Shown: one piece after another, positions 60,211 through 64,000 of the stretch
Position numbering within the stretch: the first letter of the stretch is position 1
Layout: each line of letters starts with the position of its first letter
NCBI GenBank assembly: GCA_963932145.1
Contig: OZ010572.1
Span: forward strand, 87,631,139 to 87,695,138
Source: Acanthosepion lycidas
Lineage: Eukaryota; Mollusca; Cephalopoda; Sepiida; Sepiidae
Reading direction: 5' to 3'
DNA length: 64,000 nucleotides
Made by a program: the position numbers and the translations under genes
The notes under the pieces: generated by a model
The model's database searches: none
Seen by the model: only the letters and a program-made list of their open reading frames with translations
What the model was told of the DNA's origin: nothing

Positions 60211-63200
60211 CATGTAAATTTCCTCATCCCAGAAATTTAGACAGATATCATTTTCCACTAGAAATATTTATTATACTTACTTTCAAGAAGTTATTTGTTG
60301 CAGAAACCTGTAAAATAAAAAAAGTAATTTGTTAAATAATAATGAAAACACAGAATGGTTAAAATAAATAGAAGTAGGATTATATGGAAAAAAAAAAACT
60401 GTTTGGTCCTCCCAAACTTTTATTAACCCAATTCCTAGATTAAAGCTAAAAATATTCTGCTTCCAAAGTACTTACTTCAAAGTTTATGCACATAAATGAT
60501 CCCTTTATACTTTAATTTATCAAAAGTTAATTTTCTTCCTGATTCTCCATCCCATCTAAGATATTTCTAAAAACCTTCCATAAATAGACGACTCAAAAAC
60601 ATTATACCAGTTTAAGAGGTGGACTTGATAAGATGGACACTACTATTTCCCTAATTGTCACAGTTATCTCTTTGATTCACATGAAATCATCTATTCTCTG
60701 TTGAAATAAAAGTTAATAAATAAATAAAACTGCTATGGATATTTAGAAGGTCAGTGATGTAACACTAAAAGGACTACCATCAGCAGCAAGACAAAAGGTG
60801 ACATCCTTCCTGCCACCAAATTATATTGAAAATTACTAACATTCAATTTGAGAAAAGGAGATTTTCCTCTACTGGGAGTAAATAACACATTGAAATCAAA
60901 AATCAAAATAAATATAGAAAGAGGAATTATTTAATTTTTGTAAATGTCTAAATCAACTGTATTTGAATCTACTTACTGCCGGCATTGCATAAATGAATCG
61001 AAATAAATGGACTTTAAAAAGTTCCATATCTCTGCCAATGATAGCACTGAAAGACAAAATAGAATACAGAATAAATGAAACAATATAATCTTAGGGAAAA
61101 GAGAAAAGTTGATCGTATAACATAACATAAGGAACTATTGAAAAAGTTTTCCAACACCATATGAAACTCTTGATTTATAGGCATTTGTTAAAGTTGACAA
61201 GAATAAAAAAAAAACATTCATTTAAAAATAAAGTTTTAAAATAATGAATGATATAATTTCAAAGTGCATTACAAAATAGATGTATTATTTTATATTCCTT
61301 CACAAAGAAAAAAAAAATGTAATTTTTATAAAAATGTTATTATATGAAATTAGATATTAAAATCATAGTTCATTTGAAGCTTACATACTTTTAATTAACT
61401 GTTAGCTGTTTTTGACCATTTATGATTGGAAAGCAATAAATATACACCATTTTTCAGGAAGTACTTCTCTCCATTAGACTGGGTCAGTGCATACAAACTG
61501 ACAACAGAATAGACTGAGTGATATGACTATATTCAAATATGTGTGAAAAAAACAAACTTTCTTACTTATTACATGCCATTCTCTTTTGCTATGAAACTTA
61601 CATTCATATTGTAAATTCTATGAATACATATGAAATACAATTAAAAAAGTGATTTTTTTTCTATGCTTATACTTGTTTCCTCATAAAAACCCAGTTGGAA
61701 TGCAAATCATAATAAATCATTGGATTTAACAAAATGTAACAAAAGATGAGCTAAGTATACAAGATTTTAAATTAATATTTTAATCAATGATAACGAGACT
61801 TTTAGGAATAATTTGGTTGGTACAAAACAATTCTTTATTTAATTTTAGTATATGAGCTAAAATGTTGAACCTTCGTACAATATTTTAACAAAAAGAAACA
61901 AAATGGCTTCATTGTTACAAAGCACAAAACCTACCTCTCAATTGCTGTGCCATTTTGTATCATCCACACATCAGCATATGTTCGGGCAATCAGAGAAATT
62001 GCAACCATTACCAAGTACCATGTCTGTAGAATGAGAAATAGTAGAATAATAATGTCAGTGAAACAACAAGGTGTTTATTTGGCATCTACTATTAGTTTTT
62101 ATTTTTTTATAAGTCTAAGAAAGTAAAGACTATTAAGTGCATTAACAGATACCATGTTTATCAAAAAAGAAATATAAATATAAACATTAAATCCTAATTT
62201 AGAGAATGTATACTGTTTTCATAATTATAAATTATTCTTTAGAATGCATATAAAATCAACAACAAATTTACAATAGGCTTAGGTGTAGACTTTTATACAA
62301 ATAACTAAAGATGCCATGTCTCATCTGTATAGAGAAAACTGCAGAGTTTCTTAATGAACAAATGCCCTGAATATCATGTAAAAATGTCAGTTAGCCTTTG
62401 CTTTTAGGCAATACTTCCAAATACATTTTCTATGAATTTTCAAAGATATTTCTTTGTTGTTCTTGAATTCTGAATAGGTTGAAGCTATTTTATTATATTA
62501 AACAAGTGTTACTACAACTAGAAAACTAAAGCATGTGAGCCACAAGATCTATAGAATAAATAGCTGCACATAGACATATTCAGGCATTATTTCTGCCGTT
62601 AAAACATACCAATATATACTCTCAATATACAGAAAATAATTATATTTAAATATAAAATATTCTCTAGCAGGTGAAAAACTCTTTTACACAATGCATAATT
62701 TTAAAATAATTAATGGAAACAAGAAATTGAATAGCATATTACATACTATGATTCTACCGGATGCGATGGATAAATTGTCGTCTAAATTAGACAAAAATGA
62801 CAATAACACTGACATCTCATTTTAACAAATATATTTACCAAAATCGCACAAAAATATCTTGAAATACGAAAGAGTAAATTTATTCAATGAAATCAGCATT
62901 GGCTTCAACCACAGCCTCCAGAAGTAAAAAGAGCATACAAAATGAAATTTTAATTTTTTTTCTTTACCTCAATGGAAAACCAGCCTGGGATAAGAATTTT
63001 CAAGATTTTTATCAGTCTCCTACAAAATAAAAGAAAATCCAAACATATAATCAAATTCAAGAAAGAAAGAATCATTTGACAACCTTAAAGTTGGTTGTCC
63101 AGTAAATTACTGTAATCTCTGTGCCTATTATTATATATTATACAACTCTAAAGTGATAACACTAACTAGATCATTGAACTGAAGACATTTTGATCAAAAG

Positions 63201-63644
63201 ATTTAAGAGTTTTGCACAGAACAATTAAATGATATAAAAGCAAACAGATCTTTCTCTCTCGCAAGAAAGATATTTTTTTACTTCAATCTCCACTGATAAT
63301 AATAAGAGTAATGAAAATAACAATTACAATAAAGTCAATAATCACAGTTAAATAATCATATTGGTAATAGAAATAAAACAGCTAAGAATAATTTATTCTA
63401 CCAAATATTCATTTTATTGAACTGTATAAAATTAATCTTTCCAGATTACATTCACATAAAAACTGATGACTCAGCTATAGGCAGACTTTTATAAATTCAT
63501 AATTAACTAGAAAGAAATCTCATGCTTACTTTTTACCTTAGAAAGTTTTCAAATATATATATATAATATTTTCTATATAAGAAAAAATATTACTTACACA
63601 AAGAAGACATAATCTACAGCTGGTTTTTCCTTCTTATCCTCTTT
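41087..63644 (-). CDS. ABCD3: ABCD3 (PMP70), peroxisomal ABC half-transporter, 25 exons in window, 5' end missing
   Basis: ABCD3 sits in the peroxisomal membrane as a dimer of half-transporters. In vertebrates it imports CoA esters of branched-chain, dicarboxylic and bile-acid-precursor fatty acids for beta-oxidation. Joining the 25 exons by GT-AG sites gives an unbroken 607-codon frame including TGA: membrane segments in exons 3-5, 8-9 and 12-14; an EAA-like loop ([13 protein letters not shown]) in exon 11; then Walker [11 protein letters not shown]-loop VPQ|RPYM, signature LSGGEKQR, Walker [11 protein letters not shown] and H-loop TVSHR. The ends [14 protein letters not shown] start and KEFGS tail match ABCD3 rather than ABCD1, 2 or 4. 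Exons, in transcript order (-): 63598-63644, 62968-63019, 61935-62023, 60977-61046, 60281-60307, 58780-58850, 57770-57893, 57290-57346, 56861-56913, 56544-56633, 54039-54108, 53668-53737, 53307-53404, 52685-52776, 52013-52098, 50924-50990, 50720-50783, 50054-50131, 49354-49419, 49067-49180, 48047-48097, 45694-45738, 44045-44149, 42488-42544, 41087-41164. About 50 N-terminal residues lie off the right edge. Confidence 0.96.
41882..41949. repeat. 68-bp hairpin element
   Basis: CTGTCCCATAATAGTTG at the left and CAACTGTTATGGGACAG at the right are inverted copies with one mismatch; inner TAAATGT/ACATTTA pairs extend the stem. It is a probable short foldback MITE in the last ABCD3 intron. Confidence 0.75.
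42488..42544 (-). CDS. ABCD3: ABCD3 exon 24 of window, H-loop
   Basis: 57 nt: [19 protein letters not shown] with the switch histidine (SHR). Confidence 0.97.
42764..43004 (+). mobile_element. Candidate solo LTR or similar insertion
   Basis: A GC-richer island of about 220-240 bp in AT-rich intron DNA. It starts TGTAACG (42,764) and could end GTTACA (42,982), an LTR-like inverted terminus, with TATAAATA at 42,825-42,832. No direct repeat flanks that pair of ends. A direct repeat TTTGAT flanks a slightly larger unit ending at about 43,003. The boundaries are therefore uncertain. A 91-codon frame crosses it without known motifs. Confidence 0.3.
43264..43430. repeat. Composite SINE remnant: inverted head and tail
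   Basis: The minus strand has an A-box-like TAGCCTAGTAGATTAAAGC (near 43,320-43,300). On the plus strand GGATTCAGTTCAAAATTCC (43,347-43,365) and AGAAGAAAGCC...GGGTACAAT...CAAACATTGTTAAT (43,386-43,427) match the SINE tail module. Head and tail therefore point in opposite directions. Confidence 0.4.
44045..44149 (-). CDS. ABCD3: ABCD3 exon 23 of window, Walker B
   Basis: 105 nt: [20 protein letters not shown] then [15 protein letters not shown], with the Walker B Asp and catalytic Glu (LDE) and the D-loop. Two long palindromes lie just upstream in the same intron. Confidence 0.97.
44231..44588. mobile_element. Long imperfect palindrome, arms of about 143 bp
   Basis: The left arm (44,231-44,373) and right arm (44,445-44,588) are inverted copies. 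Shared blocks are TTTCTGGTACATATTTAAAT, TTTCATAAG, TTTCATCATTTTCAAATAT and CATCTTCATG. The loop is about 70 nt. It is a foldback MITE of unknown superfamily, beginning only about 80 bp upstream (in transcript terms) of the Walker B exon. Confidence 0.85.
44782..44968. mobile_element. Near-perfect palindrome, arms of about 91 bp
   Basis: The arms read CACTTTTACATTAGAACATG on the left and CATGTTCTAATGTAACAGTG on the right and pair almost continuously to the centre near 44,875. TA lies at both outer ends, consistent with a Tc1/mariner-type target. A (TA)n tract abuts the right end. Confidence 0.85.
44967..45018. repeat. (TA)n microsatellite
   Basis: About 24 TA units directly adjoining the palindrome, perhaps grown from its TA target site. 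Confidence 0.93.
45694..45738 (-). CDS. ABCD3: ABCD3 exon 22 of window, ABC signature
   Basis: 45 nt: [15 protein letters not shown]. It contains the complete signature motif LSGGEKQ. Confidence 0.97.
45870..46316 (+). pseudogene. LINE ORF2 C-terminal fragment, antisense in ABCD3 intron, broken
   Basis: On the + strand, frames with stops and shifts read the typical tail of a non-LTR retrotransposon: a YGSECW-like start, [12 protein letters not shown] near 46,040-46,078, then (after a frame change) [20 protein letters not shown] and [12 protein letters not shown] from 46,087 to the stop at 46,315. The LGHI...GKIEGKR.RG.. pattern belongs to the post-RT tail of jockey/RTE-type elements. The RT core is absent, as in 5'-truncated copies. 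Confidence 0.7.
46979..47004. repeat. (TA)n microsatellite
   Basis: About 12 TA units in an ABCD3 intron. Confidence 0.92.
48047..48097 (-). CDS. ABCD3: ABCD3 exon 21 of window
   Basis: 51 nt: [17 protein letters not shown], phase 0 on both sides. Confidence 0.95.
49067..49180 (-). CDS. ABCD3: ABCD3 exon 20 of window
   Basis: 114 nt: [17 protein letters not shown], then a diverged segment ending ELVDILEK. The length equals the vertebrate segment. The donor AAG|GTTGTT is weak (no A at +3/+4, no G at +5), but the next exon joins in phase. Confidence 0.94.
49354..49419 (-). CDS. ABCD3: ABCD3 exon 19 of window, Q-loop
   Basis: 66 nt: [20 protein letters not shown] then PQ. It ends at the Q-loop glutamine. 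Confidence 0.96.
49838..49882. repeat. 45-bp perfect hairpin
   Basis: TTGTGCAATTTTTAAAGGGA and its exact inverse surround a 5-nt GGCAA loop, inside an ABCD3 intron. Confidence 0.85.
50054..50131 (-). CDS. ABCD3: ABCD3 exon 18 of window, Walker A
   Basis: 78 nt. [19 protein letters not shown] then [16 protein letters not shown] is the ATP-binding P-loop with its catalytic Lys. Confidence 0.97.
50720..50783 (-). CDS. ABCD3: ABCD3 exon 17 of window
   Basis: 64 nt: [20 protein letters not shown] then E. It contains the aromatic-residue loop and TPNGDVL strand typical of ABCD proteins. Confidence 0.95.
50924..50990 (-). CDS. ABCD3: ABCD3 exon 16 of window
   Basis: 67 nt: [20 protein letters not shown] then MI. 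It covers the variable linker and the first strand of the nucleotide-binding domain. Confidence 0.93.
51132..51162. repeat. (TA)n microsatellite
   Basis: About 15 TA units in an ABCD3 intron. Confidence 0.92.
52013..52098 (-). CDS. ABCD3: ABCD3 exon 15 of window
   Basis: 86 nt: [20 protein letters not shown] then ERTMVTDN. It encodes the linker helix between the membrane domain and the nucleotide-binding domain. Confidence 0.95.
52586..52606. repeat. (TA)n microsatellite
   Basis: About 10 TA units in an ABCD3 intron. Confidence 0.9.
52685..52776 (-). CDS. ABCD3: ABCD3 exon 14 of window, TM6 region
   Basis: 92 nt: [20 protein letters not shown] then [10 protein letters not shown], ending in phase 2. 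Confidence 0.95.
53307..53404 (-). CDS. ABCD3: ABCD3 exon 13 of window, TM5
   Basis: 98 nt: [20 protein letters not shown] then [12 protein letters not shown]. Confidence 0.95.
53668..53737 (-). CDS. ABCD3: ABCD3 exon 12 of window, start of TM5
   Basis: 70 nt: [20 protein letters not shown] then IAK; one base of a Tyr codon is carried across the junction. Confidence 0.95.
54039..54108 (-). CDS. ABCD3: ABCD3 exon 11 of window, EAA-like motif
   Basis: 70 nt: [20 protein letters not shown] then FNKL. The [12 protein letters not shown] segment is the EAA-like motif that contacts the nucleotide-binding domain. The 2.4-kb intron before it holds the Penelope and SINE insertions. Confidence 0.95.
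54168..54300 (-). repeat. Penelope-type inverted terminal sequence
   Basis: The minus strand reads GTCTACCTCACCGAGCAAAA, TTCAGTTTGACATTCCAACC, ACCTGAAGAAGGCCGGAGTG and ACAACGGCCGAAATGTTGTG, then GATGAGGACGATAGTCCGAG. This tail module precedes, in inverted orientation, the RT fragment on the + strand, as expected for the partly inverted terminal repeats of Penelope-like elements. Confidence 0.65.
54350..55180 (+). pseudogene. Penelope-like element RT thumb and GIY-YIG endonuclease, broken
   Basis: The + strand translation reads the C-terminal half of a Penelope-like retroelement. [20 protein letters not shown] followed by HKPTLTG is the conserved RT end; then a linker (54,584-54,843); then the GIY-YIG nuclease: [20 protein letters not shown] (54,849 on), ADHIWREKG near 54,975, and IREA-type C-terminal helices to about 55,173. 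There are in-frame stops after HKPTLTGQ, after HCLQH and after KAVT, and a frameshift at about 54,845. The 5' part (RT fingers and palm) is missing. It lies antisense in the ABCD3 intron between exons 10 and 11 and cannot act on its own. Confidence 0.85.
55275..55545 (+). repeat. tRNA-derived SINE with hammerhead-like tail, full-length-like
   Basis: A-box TGGCACAGTGGAT (55,279-55,291) and B-box GTGAGTTCAATACCTG (55,331-55,346) form a polymerase III head. The body holds ACATGGCACGTGGAAGTAG and TTCAGTTCGACATTCCAACC. The tail (AAGAAGGCCGGAGCATACAA, then TGAAATATTGTGATAAATAT) is the same module as the Penelope terminal sequence at 54.2 kb. This copy has lost the CTG of the core. Confidence 0.7.
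55830..56065. repeat. Tail modules in head-to-head arrangement
   Basis: The minus strand (55,990-55,832) carries the best-preserved tail: ACCTGAAGAAGGCCGGAGCG, then TACAACGGCCGAAACGTTG and GATGAGGACAATAGTCCGCA. Immediately right, 55,998-56,063 has the plus-strand end of the same module (GATGAGGACAATAGTCCGCA, then CATAATACCTCATCTCAGAA). The two form an inverted pair. Confidence 0.7.
56544..56633 (-). CDS. ABCD3: ABCD3 exon 10 of window
   Basis: 90 nt encoding [20 protein letters not shown] and YVNSRLITN, the cytosolic helix before the EAA-like motif. Donor is GTTAGC. Confidence 0.94.
   Translation of the reverse strand, partial: STPSSSKDDNERATFGRRLSLCQFSVDNQ
56861..56913 (-). CDS. ABCD3: ABCD3 exon 9 of window, TM4
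   Basis: 53 nt: [17 protein letters not shown] plus two bases of an Arg codon. Confidence 0.95.
57290..57346 (-). CDS. ABCD3: ABCD3 exon 8 of window, TM3
   Basis: 57 nt: [19 protein letters not shown], phase 0 on both sides. Confidence 0.95.
57770..57893 (-). CDS. ABCD3: ABCD3 exon 7 of window
   Basis: 124 nt, the longest in the window. It carries [20 protein letters not shown], the ABCD-family loop motif, and [14 protein letters not shown]. The acceptor (GGATAG) has a poor pyrimidine tract, but phase and homology fix it. Confidence 0.96.
58780..58850 (-). CDS. ABCD3: ABCD3 exon 6 of window
   Basis: 71 nt: [20 protein letters not shown] then KYL, the conserved cytosolic helix after TM2. 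Confidence 0.95.
58990..59350 (+). repeat. tRNA-derived SINE with tail, plus an inverted head fragment
   Basis: B-box GCGAGTTCAATCCCC (59,124-59,138) begins a SINE whose body and tail (GGGTTCAGTTTACAACTGAT; GGGGGTACAATGGCTGAAAT; GATGAGGACAATAGTTTGCA) run to about 59,350. To its left, TTTCACCAAATTCATGAACC (59,015-59,034) is an inverted copy of GGTTTATGAATTTGGTGAC (59,099-59,117), so part of the head is duplicated in inverse orientation. Confidence 0.65.
60152..60206. repeat. (CA)n(TA)n compound microsatellite
   Basis: About 9 CA units followed by about 18 TA units. A phrase matching the 55.5/56.0-kb SINE downstream flank (CTCATCCCAGAAATTTAGAC) follows at 60,222. Confidence 0.93.
60281..60307 (-). 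CDS. ABCD3: ABCD3 exon 5 of window, 27-nt micro-exon
   Basis: Only nine codons (VSATNNFLK), in phase 0 on both sides, aligned with the vertebrate SLVNNFLK region. It is the smallest exon of the gene and easy for gene finders to miss. Confidence 0.92.
60977..61046 (-). CDS. ABCD3: ABCD3 exon 4 of window
   Basis: 70 nt: [20 protein letters not shown] then MPA, the loop and start of TM2. Donor is GTAAGT. Confidence 0.95.
61935..62023 (-). CDS. ABCD3: ABCD3 exon 3 of window, TM1
   Basis: 89 nt encoding [20 protein letters not shown] and the following [10 protein letters not shown]; this is membrane segment 1 and the first lumen-facing loop. Confidence 0.95.
62968..63019 (-). CDS. ABCD3: ABCD3 exon 2 of window ([17 protein letters not shown])
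   Basis: 52 nt. It joins in phase to exon 1 to read [16 protein letters not shown], the conserved amphipathic segment before TM1. Confidence 0.94.
63598..63644 (-). CDS. ABCD3: ABCD3 exon 1 of window ([15 protein letters not shown])
   Basis: 47 nt, ending in phase 2 at donor GT|GTAAGT. It encodes the charged linker and the start of the first conserved block. It corresponds to roughly residues 50-66 of the vertebrate protein. The upstream exon or exons with the start codon and the N-terminal targeting region are outside the window. Confidence 0.92.
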
Positions 63645-64000
63645 CTGTAAAAAATATTAAAATTCTGTTTTATATTTAAAATTCACCAATGCAGAGAGAG
63701 AAGGGAGGGGCAATAGTTATATCTGCATTTTACATACACAGATGTAAGAGTTGCATCAATAAAGACATTATGCAATGCCAGCAATTATTTCTTAAAAATA
63801 TGATGAATAAAGAATTTTCTAAAGATAAAAAGAGAAAAGGAATTTATAACTTTTAACCTATAATCAAATGACACAGAAATCACAAAACTATCACCTAAAA
63901 AGTACATATTTTCATAGTTAACATTTTAATCATATGTATGTGAAAGAACACAGACATAGGAACCAAAACTGCATACAGACTTTCAGTTCCAGGTTTCGAT
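63645..64000. other. ABCD3 intron at right window edge
   Basis: No exon is recognisable between the first visible exon and the window end. The exon or exons encoding the first roughly 50 residues must lie further right. Confidence 0.7.

Larger units (their letters stand above)
42545..63597 (-). other. ABCD3: ABCD3 introns, remaining content
   Basis: Introns range from under 150 bp to about 2.4 kb and are A-rich on the + strand (T-rich in the sense direction). Beyond the repeats listed separately I see no further genes. An exon-like block at 58,567-58,622 was considered and rejected. Confidence 0.7.

Noticed and set aside
1..64000. CRISPR arrays, operons, bacterial promoters or ribosome-binding sites
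   Set aside because: Spliced genes and animal-type repeats show eukaryotic nuclear DNA. The only tandem repeats are microsatellites and one two-unit duplication.

Overview
The window is AT-rich, intron-rich animal nuclear DNA. Long homopolymer and (TA)n tracts, tRNA-derived SINEs, a Penelope-like retroelement, LINE and hAT remnants and snap-back MITEs, together with an ABCD3 orthologue split into many short exons, suggest a mollusc. A cephalopod such as an octopus fits best. That assignment rests on repeat style and protein similarity as I remember them, not on a search.

Layout: (1) 1-11.6 kb (+) is T-rich, intron-like sequence upstream of one large coding exon. It contains two CpG/GC pockets (about 2.6-3.1 and 8.4-8.6 kb), one exon-like segment (4089-4177) and SINE fragments. 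(2) 11,607-14,468 (+) is a splice acceptor followed by an uninterrupted 927-codon reading frame for a Ser-rich, basic, probably nuclear and largely disordered protein that I do not recognise. Its 3' UTR may run for several kb. (3) 14.5-41 kb carries no gene I can name. It holds a degenerate 0.83-kb hAT element, three mariner-type hairpin MITEs, a three-copy unclassified repeat, a CpG-rich block (25.7-28.2 kb) with a 68-bp inverted repeat and a perfect 82-bp tandem duplication, a candidate LTR element (33.3-34.4 kb), and the 3' end of a LINE reverse transcriptase (37.1-37.5 kb). (4) 41,087-63,644 (-) is the peroxisomal half-transporter gene ABCD3 (PMP70). I resolved 25 coding exons from splice sites and reading phase. 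They give 606 residues plus the stop codon; the first roughly 50 residues lie beyond the right edge.

The two genes are convergent, with about 26 kb of repeat-rich sequence between them. ABCD3 introns carry antisense insertions: a Penelope-like RT/GIY-YIG pseudogene with inverted terminal sequence, a LINE C-terminal pseudogene, and SINEs. They also carry two long palindromes just upstream of the Walker B exon. The most interesting non-genic signal is a tail module shared by the SINEs and the Penelope termini that resembles a hammerhead ribozyme core (CTGAAGAAG, stem, CGAAAC) and occurs about eight times in varying states of decay. The long hairpins in the ABCD3 pre-mRNA would be natural double-stranded substrates for adenosine deamination, which is unusually extensive in cephalopods.
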